Shown here piece by piece: positions 7,064 through 15,244 of a stretch of DNA of 19,666 nucleotides. Below the pieces are notes generated by a model. It worked only from the letters and a program-made list of their open reading frames with translations. It was not told where the DNA came from and searched no databases. Within the stretch, counting starts at the first letter, position 1. Each line of letters begins with the position of its first letter. The translations under genes were made by a program, and so were the position numbers. Source of the stretch: Actinomycetota bacterium (GTDB taxonomy: Bacteria > Actinomycetota > Thermoleophilia > Gaiellales > Gaiellaceae); contig JACDCN010000006.1 of the NCBI GenBank assembly GCA_013817555.1, forward strand, positions 1-19,666, read 5' to 3'.

Positions 7064-7804
7064 GTGAACGGAAACGGAGACGGGCCGGTCGTCGTCGCGG
7101 CAGACGTCGCCCGACGTTACGGGCAGGGCGAGACAGCGGTCGACGCCCTGAGGGGTGTTTCAGTTGAGATCGAGCGCGCTCGCCTGACCGCGGTCATGGG
7201 GCCGTCGGGCTCTGGCAAGTCGACCCTCATGCACATTCTCGCTGGTCTCGACAAGCCGACGTCCGGGACCGTCGCGGTGGCGGGAACCGAGATCACGACG
7301 CTCGGCGACAACGAGCTGACCAAGCTGCGTCGCCGGCACATCGGCTTCGTGTTCCAGTTCTTCAACCTGCTCCCGATGCTGAACGCGCGTGAGAACATCA
7401 CGCTGCCGCTGACGATCTCCGGAGAGAAGCCCGAAGACGGCTGGGTAGACAAGATCGTCGGCGACGTCGGTCTCTCGGACCGGCTCTCGCACCGTCCGTC
7501 CGAGCTCTCCGGCGGGCAGCAGCAACGGGTGGCGATCGCACGGGCGCTCGTGTCGAAGCCAACGGTGCTCTTCGCCGACGAGCCGACCGGGAACCTCGAC
7601 TCGACGACCGGCAACGAGATCCTCGAGCTTCTCCGGCGGTCGGTGGACGACTACGGCCAGACGATGGTCATGGTGACGCACGACGCGCGCGCGGCGGCCA
7701 TGGCGCACCGGGTGCTCTTTCTCGCGGATGGCCAGATCGTGCGCGAGCTCGGCGAGTGCAATGCACACCGGATCCTCGAGGTTCTGGAGGAGATCGCGGC
7801 GTGA
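7064..7804 (+). CDS. ABC transporter ATP-binding protein, MacB/LolD type
   Basis: A 246-residue nucleotide-binding subunit. It has Walker A GPSGSGKST (46-54), the Q-loop in GFVFQFFNLLP (near 98), signature LSGGQQQR (148-155), Walker B VLFADEPTGNLDS (168-180) and the H-loop histidine in VMVTHD (206). The EPTGNLDS wording and overall length place it in the MacB/LolD/FtsE group, which powers FtsX-type permeases in exporting lipids, peptides or antibiotics, or works mechanically rather than by classic translocation. The GTG start has a good ribosome site. Its stop codon overlaps the first permease (GTGA, 7801-7804), so the three genes 7064-13160 form one translationally coupled unit. The substrate cannot be deduced. 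Confidence 0.92.
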   Translation: MNGNGDGPVVVAADVARRYGQGETAVDALRGVSVEIERARLTAVMGPSGSGKSTLMHILAGLDKPTSGTVAVAGTEITTLGDNELTKLRRRHIGFVFQFFNLLPMLNARENITLPLTISGEKPEDGWVDKIVGDVGLSDRLSHRPSELSGGQQQRVAIARALVSKPTVLFADEPTGNLDSTTGNEILELLRRSVDDYGQTMVMVTHDARAAAMAHRVLFLADGQIVRELGECNAHRILEVLEEIAA

Positions 7805-10605
7805 TCAGCGTGTCGCTTCGCGGCCTCCTGGGCCGCAAGCTTCGCGCAGCGCTCACCGGCATCGCGATCGTCCTCGGGGTCGCGATGATCAGCGGCACCT
7901 ACATCCTCACGGACACGATCGACCGTGCGTTCACGACGCTCTTCACGGAGTCGTACGCCGGCACCGATGCGGTCGTGACTGGCCGGGGGCTCGACATCTC
8001 GATCGACGGCGAGAGCCCACCGAACCCACCCGTCGACGCGTCGTTGCTCGACACGGTGCGCGGCGTCGAGGGTGTCGCCCTCGCCACGGGCACGGTGCTC
8101 GACGAGCGCAACACGAAGATCCTCACAGCCGAGGGGAAAGCCGTCAGCTCCGAGGGAGCGCCGACCTTCGGATTCGGCATCGACACGGCTCCTGAGCTCG
8201 ACCAGTTCAATCCGCTCAACGTCCTCGAGGGCCGTTGGCCGGCGAGTGCCGACGAAGTCGTCATCGACGTCGGCACGGCGGACGACCAGGGCTACTCGGT
8301 CGGCGACATGGTCGAGATCTCGACGCTGCAGCCGAAGCGCTCGTTCGAGCTCGTCGGAGTCGCGCAGTACGGCAGCCTCGACAGCCTCGGGAATGCGAGC
8401 TTCGCGGTGTTCACGATCCCCGCTGCGCAAGAGCTCCTCGACCGGCAGGGTCAGTACGACGCGATCTCCGTCGCAGCGAACGAAGGTATCGCGGAGGACG
8501 AGCTCGTCGCCGCCATCGAACCCGTGCTGCCGGACACCGCGAAGGTCGTGAGCGCGACGGCGGAAGCCGAGGACCAGGTGGACGAGGTGAACGAGTTCAC
8601 GGCCATCTTCCGCTACTTCCTCCTCGTCTTCGCCGGTATCGCTCTCTTCGTCGGAGCGTTCGTCATCTTCAACACGTTCTCGATCACCGTCGCGCAGCGA
8701 ACACGCGAGTTCGCCACGTTGCGGACGATTGGCGCGTCGCGGCGCCAGATTCTCGGCTCGGTGATCCTCGAGTCGCTGGTCATCGGCTTCGCCGCATCGC
8801 TCATCGGTCTCGGTCTCGGCGTTCTGCTGGCGGAGGGGATCGAGGGGCTCTTCAGGGCTCTCGGGGTCGAGCTTCCTACGGCGGATCGCGTCTTCGCGAT
8901 GCGCACCGTGATCGTGGCGCTGGTCGTCGGTGTCGGTATCACGCTCGCCGCAGGGCTGTTCCCCGCGATCCGGGCGACCCGGGTGCCTCCGATCGCGGCG
9001 GTGCGCGAGGGTGCGACGCTCCCGAAGTCCAGATTCGCCCCGTTCGTGCCCTGGGTCGCCGGCATCGCCGTCCTCGTCGCGCTCGTCGTACTGGCCCGCG
9101 CGATGTTCACCGACGAGCTCGGGACTGCGGACCGGTTGCTCTCGATCGCGGCCGGCGTCCTCCTGCTCTTCCTCGGCATCGCGATGCTCTCGTCGCACGT
9201 CGTACGTCCGCTCGCGGCGGTCAGCAGTCCGATCGGCCGCTGGGCGGCGTTCGCCTTCGCCGTCCTCTTCTGGCCGTTGTGGCTCCTCCCCTACTGGCTG
9301 ATGCGCTACGGGGCGTGGGGACCGGGATCGGCTGCGCGCCGCGTCGGTGCCTTCGTGGGCGGAGCGCTGCTCAATCCGCTCGTCGCGCTCGTCGTGCTCG
9401 TCATGTGGCTACGCCGCGCGGTGACAAGCTGGGTGCCCGAGTGGCCCGCAGAGTTCCCGGGCGTCGTCCCAGACCGCGTGGCCGCTCGCACCGGCGGGGA
9501 GAACGCCTGCAGGAACCCGAGCCGTACGGCTGCGACGGCGGCTGCCCTGATGATCGGGATCGCGCTCGTCGCGTTCATCGCGACGCTCACGAACGGGATG
9601 AAGGTGTCGAACCGCGAGGCGATCGAAGAGCAGATCGCCGCCGACTACGTCGTGACCTCGCTCGACGGGTACACGCCGTTCGTCGCGGCGGCGGGCGACG
9701 CGCTCGCGGCCTCGGCCGTACCCGAGCTCGTGACCAGCGTGCGCTCCGACGGCGGCCTCGTCGACGGCAACTCGGCCGAGATCGGGGGCATCGAGCCCGA
9801 CGCGATCGCCGAGGCGTACGTCTTCGACTGGCGCGAGGGCGACGAGAGCCTGCTCGCGACGCTTGGCACGACGAAAGCGGTCGTGAGCTCGAACTACGCG
9901 GAGGACCACGACGTCGCGATCGGTGACGAAGTGACCATCCGTTCCACTGCAGATCGCACCGCGAAGGTCACGGTCGTGGGAACCTTCGAGCCGCCACCGT
10001 TCTACCCGCTGCTCGAGAGCGTCAACGTCTCGAGGGAGCTGTTCGACTCGCTCTACGACCGCCCCCGCAACCGCTGGACGTGGGCGAACGTCGCCGGCGA
10101 GCCCGACGACGGCGACCGCGCGCGGATGGAGCAAGCGATCGCCGGCTTCCCCGACACGCAGCTCGAGACGCGCGAGGAGTGGATCGAACGCGAGGACGCG
10201 GACTTCAACCAGTTCATCTCGTTCCTCTACGTCATGCTCACTCTGGCCGTCTTCGTGAGCATCTTCGGGATGATCAACACGCTCGTTCTGTCGGTCTACG
10301 AGCGCACACGGGAGATCGGGATGCTTCGCGCGATCGGGATGACGCGTCGTCAGGTGCGCCGGATGATCCGCCAGGAGAGCATCATCACCGCGCTCATCGG
10401 TGCGGCCGTCGGGCTACCGCTCGGGATCTTCCTCGCGGCTCTTGTCAACCGGGCGCTCGCCGAGTACGACATTCGCTTTGCGATCCCGTGGGTCCAGCTC
10501 GTCGTGCTCACGATCGTCGCGATCGTGATCGGGATCCTCGCCGCGATCATGCCCGCTCGCCGCGCCGCGAGGCTCGATCCGCTGAGAGCGATCGCCTACG
10601 AATGA
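7801..10605 (+). CDS. Long FtsX-type ABC permease 1 (with two-helix insertion)
   Basis: A 934-residue membrane protein. A first helix (AIVLGVAMISGTYIL, about residues 20-36) is followed by a MacB-like extracytoplasmic domain and then an FtsX core of three helices (about 270-290, 320-345, 364-386). A second half repeats the plan and ends with FtsX helices from about 805 and the tail LDPLRAIAYE. Between the halves, about residues 474-570, it carries a tryptophan-rich insert with two extra hydrophobic segments (starting WAAFAFAVLFWPLWLLPYW and VGAFVGGALLNPLVALVVL) that its paralogue lacks. The GTG start at 7801 overlaps the ATPase stop, and its own stop overlaps the next ATG (ATGA). Two FtsX cores in one chain suggest that one polypeptide supplies both membrane halves. 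Confidence 0.9.
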   Translation: MISVSLRGLLGRKLRAALTGIAIVLGVAMISGTYILTDTIDRAFTTLFTESYAGTDAVVTGRGLDISIDGESPPNPPVDASLLDTVRGVEGVALATGTVLDERNTKILTAEGKAVSSEGAPTFGFGIDTAPELDQFNPLNVLEGRWPASADEVVIDVGTADDQGYSVGDMVEISTLQPKRSFELVGVAQYGSLDSLGNASFAVFTIPAAQELLDRQGQYDAISVAANEGIAEDELVAAIEPVLPDTAKVVSATAEAEDQVDEVNEFTAIFRYFLLVFAGIALFVGAFVIFNTFSITVAQRTREFATLRTIGASRRQILGSVILESLVIGFAASLIGLGLGVLLAEGIEGLFRALGVELPTADRVFAMRTVIVALVVGVGITLAAGLFPAIRATRVPPIAAVREGATLPKSRFAPFVPWVAGIAVLVALVVLARAMFTDELGTADRLLSIAAGVLLLFLGIAMLSSHVVRPLAAVSSPIGRWAAFAFAVLFWPLWLLPYWLMRYGAWGPGSAARRVGAFVGGALLNPLVALVVLVMWLRRAVTSWVPEWPAEFPGVVPDRVAARTGGENACRNPSRTAATAAALMIGIALVAFIATLTNGMKVSNREAIEEQIAADYVVTSLDGYTPFVAAAGDALAASAVPELVTSVRSDGGLVDGNSAEIGGIEPDAIAEAYVFDWREGDESLLATLGTTKAVVSSNYAEDHDVAIGDEVTIRSTADRTAKVTVVGTFEPPPFYPLLESVNVSRELFDSLYDRPRNRWTWANVAGEPDDGDRARMEQAIAGFPDTQLETREEWIEREDADFNQFISFLYVMLTLAVFVSIFGMINTLVLSVYERTREIGMLRAIGMTRRQVRRMIRQESIITALIGAAVGLPLGIFLAALVNRALAEYDIRFAIPWVQLVVLTIVAIVIGILAAIMPARRAARLDPLRAIAYE

Positions 10606-13160
10606 CCCGTTTCGCCATTCGGGGCCTCCTGAGCCGAAAGCTGCGGACGGCGCTGACGGCGCTCGCGATCGTCCTCGGGGTGGCGATGATCAGCGGCACC
10701 TACGTCCTCACCGACTCGATCGACCAGGCGTTCGACAGGATCTTCACGGACATCCGCCAGGGCTCGAACGCCGTCATCTCGGGGAAGTCGGCATTCGATC
10801 TCAGCGAGGGCAGTGGTGTGACCGAGCCGACCTTCGACGAGGCGTTGCTCGAGGACCTGCGGGGGCTCTCGGGAGTCGAGGACGCCGAGGGAAGCGTGGA
10901 CTCCGATGCCACCCAGCTCATCGGCGACGACGGCAAGGCGGTGGTCTACGGCGGGGCGCCGAACCTCGGCTTCTCGATCGCGAATCCCGACTCGCGCTTC
11001 AACCCGCTGACGCTCGTCAACGGTGAGTGGCCCGGCGCGAACGAGATCATCGTCGACAAGGAGACGGCTGCGAAGGAGGACTTCGAGGTCGGAGAGACGA
11101 TCGGTGTCCAGGCCGAGGGCCCGGTCCAGCGTCTTGCGATCTCGGGGATCATGCAGTTCAGCTCGGGTCTTACGATCGGCGGGGCGACGCTGGCCGGCTT
11201 CGATCTCCCGACAGCGCAGCGGCTCATGCGGAAGGAAGGGCGCCTGGACGAGATCGCGGTCGCGTCGAAGCCCGGCGTCACCGATCCGGAGCTCGTGCGG
11301 GAGATCCAGGCGATTCTGCCCGACGGCACCCAGGTGCAGGGTGTCGGCCAGCAGGTGGAGTCGGACGCCGAGGAGACCAACGAGTTCATCACCTTCCTGC
11401 AGACGTTCCTGCTCGCATTCGGTGGCATCGCGCTCTTCGTCGGGTCGTTCGTGATCGCCAACTCGCTGTCGATAACGATCGCGCAGCGGACGCGGGAGCT
11501 GGCCACGCTCAGGATGCTCGGCGCCTCGCGGCGGCAGGTGCTCGGCTCGATCATCCTCGAAGCCCTCGTCGTCGGCATCGTCGCCTCTCTCGTGGGTCTC
11601 TTTCTGGGCCTCGCGCTCGCGAAAGGTCTCTTCCGGCTGTTCGACCTCGTGGGCTTCACGCTGCCGAACACCGGTCTCGTCTTCGAGACGCGCACGATCG
11701 TCGTCGCGCTTCTGGCCGGGATCCTGGTGACGCTCGGGGCCAGCTTGCGGCCTGCGATCCGCGCGACGCGGGTGCCTCCGGTCGCTGCCGTGCGCGAAGG
11801 AGCGACGTTACCGCCCGGCCGGTTCGCCCGCCTGCGGGGGGTGGGCGCGCTGCTCATGGCAGTAGGGGGCTTCGCAGCGCTCGCCTACGGGATCTTCGCC
11901 GACGGCCTCGACACGACCACGATCCTCATCTGGATGGGCCTCGGCACCCTCCTCGTCTTCCTGGGTGTGGCGCTCTTCTCGTCGCGCCTCGTTCGCCCGC
12001 TCGCTCACGTGCTCGGGTGGCCGGCCACGAAGATGGGCGGCGCCGCCGGGTCGTTGGCTCGGGACAACGCGCGTCGCAACCCACAGAGAACGGCGTCGAC
12101 GGCGGCCGCGCTGATGATCGGGCTCGCGCTCGTCACGCTCGTGGCGACGCTCGCGTCGGGGATCATCGTCTCGTTCAAGAGCTCGGTGAACGATCTCTTC
12201 ACGGGCGACTACGCGATCACCGCGCAGAACAACTTCTCTCCGATCCCGATCGACGCCGCCGAGGCGGCCGCCATGGCGCCCGGGGTGACCGTGGTCGGGA
12301 ATGTGCGTACGGGCGAAGCGCTACGAAACGGGGAGGCCGGCTTCATCACGGCCGTCGATCCCGGCACGCAGGAGGTCATCGATCTCGACTGGACGGAAGG
12401 GCCCGAGGACACGATCTCCACCCTCGGAGACGACGGTGCTTTCGTCGACGACGGTTGGGCGGAGGACAACGACGCCGGCGTGGGGTCGTCGGTCGAGGTG
12501 ACGTTCCCGAACGGGAGCTCGAAGACGTTCGAGATCGAAGGCATCTTCGACCCGCCGAGCGGAGGCTCGCCGTTCGGGGCGGTGACGATCTCCGCCGCTG
12601 CCTTCGACGCCGAGGTGCCGCAGCCGAGAAACCTCTATTCGTTCCTGAAGATGGAGGGCGGCGCGACCGACGAGAACCAGGCCGCGCTCGACGCCGCGCT
12701 CGCGGATTTCCCCAACGCCAAGGCGCAGTCCCGCGAGGGCTTCATCGACAATCAGATCTCCGGGCTCAGCTCGATCCTCAACATCCTGTACGTGCTGCTC
12801 GCCCTCTCGATCGTCGTCAGCCTCTTCGGGATCGTGAACACGCTCGTCCTGACGGTCTTCGAACGGACGCGCGAGATCGGAATGCTGCGCGCGATCGGGA
12901 TGACGCGGCGGCAGATCAGGCGCATGATCCGCCACGAGAGCGTGATCACGGCGCTGATCGGAGCCGCCATCGGGATCGTGCTCGGGATCGCCCTCGCCGC
13001 GCTCCTGATCTACCGCGTCGACTTCCTCGTGTTCTCGTTCCCGACGCTCCAGGTCGTCATCTTCGTGATCGCCGCGATCGCGGTCGGCATCCTCGCCGCG
13101 GTGTTTCCTGCACGTCGGGCGGCGAAGCTCGACCCGCTCAGAGCGATCGCGTACGAGTAG
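10602..13160 (+). CDS. Long FtsX-type ABC permease 2 (paralogue)
   Basis: An 852-residue paralogue of the preceding permease. The N-termini align almost residue for residue (RGLLSRKLRTALTALAIVL against RGLLGRKLRAALTGIAIVL), as do the mid-segment ALMIG helix, the ERTREIGMLRAIGMTRRQ block and the C-terminal LDPLRAIAYE. It has the same double MacB-like/FtsX layout but a short linker (about 25 residues, near 12006-12085) in place of permease 1's two-helix insert. The ATG at 10602 overlaps the upstream TGA by ATGA, so coupling is strong. The open frame continues upstream, but that is inside permease 1 and not coding for this protein. One ATPase serving two unequal permeases suggests a heteromeric exporter or two alternative complexes. 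The stop lies 9 bases before a palindromic repeat. Confidence 0.9.
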   Translation: MTRFAIRGLLSRKLRTALTALAIVLGVAMISGTYVLTDSIDQAFDRIFTDIRQGSNAVISGKSAFDLSEGSGVTEPTFDEALLEDLRGLSGVEDAEGSVDSDATQLIGDDGKAVVYGGAPNLGFSIANPDSRFNPLTLVNGEWPGANEIIVDKETAAKEDFEVGETIGVQAEGPVQRLAISGIMQFSSGLTIGGATLAGFDLPTAQRLMRKEGRLDEIAVASKPGVTDPELVREIQAILPDGTQVQGVGQQVESDAEETNEFITFLQTFLLAFGGIALFVGSFVIANSLSITIAQRTRELATLRMLGASRRQVLGSIILEALVVGIVASLVGLFLGLALAKGLFRLFDLVGFTLPNTGLVFETRTIVVALLAGILVTLGASLRPAIRATRVPPVAAVREGATLPPGRFARLRGVGALLMAVGGFAALAYGIFADGLDTTTILIWMGLGTLLVFLGVALFSSRLVRPLAHVLGWPATKMGGAAGSLARDNARRNPQRTASTAAALMIGLALVTLVATLASGIIVSFKSSVNDLFTGDYAITAQNNFSPIPIDAAEAAAMAPGVTVVGNVRTGEALRNGEAGFITAVDPGTQEVIDLDWTEGPEDTISTLGDDGAFVDDGWAEDNDAGVGSSVEVTFPNGSSKTFEIEGIFDPPSGGSPFGAVTISAAAFDAEVPQPRNLYSFLKMEGGATDENQAALDAALADFPNAKAQSREGFIDNQISGLSSILNILYVLLALSIVVSLFGIVNTLVLTVFERTREIGMLRAIGMTRRQIRRMIRHESVITALIGAAIGIVLGIALAALLIYRVDFLVFSFPTLQVVIFVIAAIAVGILAAVFPARRAAKLDPLRAIAYE

Positions 13161-13169
13161 CCAGGGCGT

Positions 13170-13193
13170 GGGGCCAGGCTTCAGCCTGTCCCC
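13170..13193. repeat. Palindromic repeat copy 2 (after permease 2)
   Basis: A 24-base imperfect inverted repeat. Its minus-strand reading has the arm GGGGACAGGCT with centre GA, and one mismatched pair at positions 5 and 20. It sits between the convergent 3' ends of permease 2 and the CoA transferase, so it may also act as a transcription end hairpin, although no T-run follows. Confidence 0.75.
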
Positions 13194-13222
13194 CAGGTTG
13201 GGGTTGTCGGCCATCTCAGACC

Positions 13223-13246
13223 GAGGTCAGGCTGAAGCCTGACCCC
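13223..13246. repeat. Palindromic repeat copy 3 (overlaps CoA transferase stop)
   Basis: On the plus strand the arm is GAGGTCAGGCT with centre GA, then a near-perfect reverse complement. It is separated from copy 2 by 29 bases and lies inverted relative to it. Read on the minus strand, it encodes the last residues and the TGA stop (complement of 13227-13229) of the CoA transferase gene. Confidence 0.8.
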
Positions 13247-14459
13247 CAGTCCCGAGCCCGACGACGCCTTCTTCCGCCAACGCCGCGATCTCCTCCTCGC
13301 CGTATCCCGCTTCCCGTAGCACCTCCCCGGAGTGCTCGCCCAGAAGCGGCGGAGGTAGACGATGCCGCGCCCGCGCGCCGTCGAACGAGAGCGGCAGAGC
13401 AGCGAGCCGCAGGTCGCGAATGCTCGGATGCTCGACCGGCTGCATGATCCCCAGAGCCTGGGTCTGCTCCGAGGAGACGACGTCTGCAACGTCTGCGACC
13501 GGCGCCGCCGGAACGCCCGCAGCGGTCAGGAGCCCGTGCCACGCGCTCGTGGTGCGCTCCCGGAGGCGCATCGTGAGGAGCGCGACCAGCTGCTCTCGAT
13601 TTTGGACACGATCGGGATTCGTCCGGAAGCGATCGTCGTCGGCGACTTCGGGCAGCTCCAACGCCTCGCAAAGAGCGGTGAACAGCCGGTCGTTCCCACC
13701 CGCGATCATGAGCTCGCCGTCCTTCGTCGGAAAGACCTGGTAGGGAGCGACCATCGGGAAGACGGTGCCTTCCCTCGTCGGCACGGTTCCATCTGCGAGG
13801 TAACCGACCAGGTGGTAGCCGATGTAGCCGAGGGCGGTCTCGTAGAGCGACGTATCCACCTCGGCTCCTTCGCCGGTGCGCTCACGTTCGAGGAGTGCCG
13901 AGACGATTCCGAGCGCCGCCCACATGCCGGTGCCCATGTCGATCAGCGACGAGCCGACGCGGACTCCCGACCGCTCCCGCTCGCCCGTCATGCTGATGAG
14001 ACCGCCTGCCGCCTGCATCAGCGCGTCGTAGCCCGGCTCGCTCGACAGCGGCCCCACTCGACCGTAGGCACCGATCGAGCAGTAGATCAGCTCCGGACTT
14101 CGTGCCCGTACGGCTGCGATGCCCAATCCGAGCTCCTCCGCGAGTCCCGGTCGGAGACCCTGGAGGAAGACATCGGAGCGCTCGGCGAGTCGAAGGAGAG
14201 CCTCGCGACCTCGTTCGTCGCGCAGCGAGAGGGCGAGCGACCGCTTCCCCGCGTTGACCGAGAGGAACATCGCTCCTTCGCCGTTCCAGAACGGCGGGCC
14301 CCAGGCGCGCCCGTCGTCTCCCGTGTCGGGCCGCTCGATCTTGACGACGTCTGCACCGAGGGCCGCGAGGATCTCCGCGCAGAAGGGCCCTGCGATCGAG
14401 GTCGTGACGTCGAGCACGCGCTTGCCGGCGAGGGGCAGGAACGGCACCGGCCAGATCAT
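13227..14459 (-). CDS. CaiB/BaiF family III CoA transferase
   Basis: A 410-residue family III CoA transferase. The N-terminal [28 protein letters not shown] block, split here by position (10-33), leads to [11 protein letters not shown] (34-44), [11 protein letters not shown], and the catalytic aspartate in [10 protein letters not shown] (Asp145), which forms the acyl/aspartyl-CoA anhydride in this family. [15 protein letters not shown] segment (near 263) is also typical. These enzymes move CoA between carboxylic acids such as carnitine, succinate, oxalate or bile acids. The acceptor cannot be read here, and there is no adjacent acyl-CoA gene. The ATG at 14459 has only a weak GGAAG site. The final residues, from GGQASA to the stop, are encoded by palindromic repeat copy 3, so the C-terminus was probably rewritten by the repeat. 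Confidence 0.9.
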   Translation of the reverse strand: MIWPVPFLPLAGKRVLDVTTSIAGPFCAEILAALGADVVKIERPDTGDDGRAWGPPFWNGEGAMFLSVNAGKRSLALSLRDERGREALLRLAERSDVFLQGLRPGLAEELGLGIAAVRARSPELIYCSIGAYGRVGPLSSEPGYDALMQAAGGLISMTGERERSGVRVGSSLIDMGTGMWAALGIVSALLERERTGEGAEVDTSLYETALGYIGYHLVGYLADGTVPTREGTVFPMVAPYQVFPTKDGELMIAGGNDRLFTALCEALELPEVADDDRFRTNPDRVQNREQLVALLTMRLRERTTSAWHGLLTAAGVPAAPVADVADVVSSEQTQALGIMQPVEHPSIRDLRLAALPLSFDGARARHRLPPPLLGEHSGEVLREAGYGEEEIAALAEEGVVGLGTGGQASA

Positions 14460-14478
14460 GATGGCTTCCAGCGCTCTT

Positions 14479-14502
14479 GGGGTCAGCCTTTAGCCTGACC
14501 CC
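14479..14502. repeat. Palindromic repeat copy 4 (upstream of CoA transferase)
   Basis: The arm GGGGTCAGCCT and its partner differ from a perfect inverted repeat at the 9/16 pair. The outer eight pairs are intact. It lies 20 bases upstream of the CoA transferase start, in the 157-base divergent gap before dedA. Confidence 0.75.
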
Positions 14503-14562
14503 GCTCTTATGGTTGGCGCCGTTCTCGCCCGCCCGGTCCGCGACCTGGGCGACGGCCAACAT

Positions 14563-14586
14563 CAAGTCAGACTGAAGTCTGATCCT
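14563..14586. repeat. Palindromic repeat copy 5 (upstream of dedA)
   Basis: The most diverged copy. The inner stem AGTCAGACT-GA-AGTCTGATC is kept by an A-T pair at positions 9/16 where other copies have G-C, plus a G-T pair at 4/21. The outer three pairs are degraded. It lies 30 bases before the dedA start. Confidence 0.65.
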
Positions 14587-14616
14587 TGCTGCCGGCGCTC
14601 CTGCGAGGATGCGTGC

Positions 14617-15234
14617 GTGCCCGACTGGCTCGACTTCGATCAGCTCGCGGAGTGGGTCTCCGGCGAGTGGTGGAGCTACCTCGTCATTTTCGCGATCGCG
14701 GCGATCGACGCCTTCTTCCCACTCGTGCCGAGCGAGACGCTCGTTGTCATCGGAGGCAGCCTTGCGGGGTCGGGAGACCTGAGCCTGCTGCTCGTCATCC
14801 TCGCGGGCGCCGCTGGCGCCATCCTCGGCGACAACATCTCCTACGGGATCGGCACCCTCGTCGGGGAGAGGACGGTCAAGCGCTGGTTCTCGAGCGAGAA
14901 GGCGCACAAGCGGCTCGATTGGGCCGAGCGCACCCTCGACGAGCGCGGCGCCTACATCATCTTGCTCGCGCGCTTCATCCCGGGCGGCAGGACCGCGGTG
15001 ACGTTCTCGGCCGGGTACGTGCACACGTTCACCTGGCGGCGGTTCATCGTCTACGACATCGTGGCCGGGCTGCTCTGGGCGACTTACGCGGCCATGCTCG
15101 GCTACCTGTTCGGAAAGACCTTCGAGGAGCACCCGGTCTGGGGAATCTTCGTCGCGCTCGGGATCGCGCTGACCCTCGGCCTTGTCGTCGAGGTCGTCAG
15201 GCATGTGCGCAAACGCCGAGCTGCCACCGTTTAG
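14617..15234 (+). CDS. DedA-family membrane protein
   Basis: A 205-residue integral membrane protein of the DedA/SNARE-associated (VTT) family. This family includes undecaprenyl-phosphate and phospholipid flippases that use the proton gradient. It shows an early acidic, proline-rich re-entrant motif (DAFFPLVPSETLVVIGG, near residues 29-45), GDNISYGIGTLVGE (about 70-83), and the family's LLARFIPGGRTAVTFSAG (about 115-132), whose Arg-Phe-x-Pro-Gly-x-Arg is the DedA signature, then two C-terminal helices. The GTG at 14617 has GAGGA eight bases upstream. The frame stays open upstream to 14509, but that part merely reads through repeat copy 5 and is not family sequence. A DsrE-like gene follows after 10 bases. 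Confidence 0.9.
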   Translation: MPDWLDFDQLAEWVSGEWWSYLVIFAIAAIDAFFPLVPSETLVVIGGSLAGSGDLSLLLVILAGAAGAILGDNISYGIGTLVGERTVKRWFSSEKAHKRLDWAERTLDERGAYIILLARFIPGGRTAVTFSAGYVHTFTWRRFIVYDIVAGLLWATYAAMLGYLFGKTFEEHPVWGIFVALGIALTLGLVVEVVRHVRKRRAATV

Positions 15235-15244
15235 ACTCTCGCGC
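15232..15244 (+). promoter_or_regulatory. Leaderless-type -10 for the DsrE-like gene
   Basis: TAGACT (15232-15237) is seven bases before the GTG start, with spacer CTCGCGC, and no Shine-Dalgarno is present. Its TAG is also the dedA stop codon. The same spacer and hexamer pattern recurs before the oligoendopeptidase gene at 19588-19600. Confidence 0.5.

Noticed and set aside
7651..9198. A 515-codon open frame antisense to the permease gene
   Set aside because: It is dominated by charged low-complexity residues, as GC-rich antisense frames are. The plus strand encodes a clear ATPase and FtsX permease with overlapping start and stop codons.
10080..10601. N-terminal extension of permease 2 by 174 codons
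   Set aside because: The frame is open but overlaps the coding end of permease 1. The ATGA junction at 10602 gives an N-terminus that aligns with permease 1.
13161..13226. Classic intrinsic terminator between permease 2 and the CoA transferase
   Set aside because: The hairpins are strong but not followed by a T-run on either strand, so they are listed as repeats with only a possible terminating effect.
11027..13447. An 806-codon open frame on the plus strand overlapping permease 2 and running into the CoA transferase region
   Set aside because: It is a shifted-frame shadow rich in Arg, Gly and Asp that crosses the intergenic repeats. The overlapping permease frame shows membrane helices and paralogy.
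13170..14586. CRISPR-like array made by the palindromes
   Set aside because: Copies are irregularly spaced, in both orientations and separated by a whole gene. There are no equal-length spacers and no cas genes.
14509..14616. N-terminal extension of the DedA protein
   Set aside because: It would translate through repeat copy 5 into non-family sequence. The GTG at 14617 has a ribosome site and gives the expected family length.
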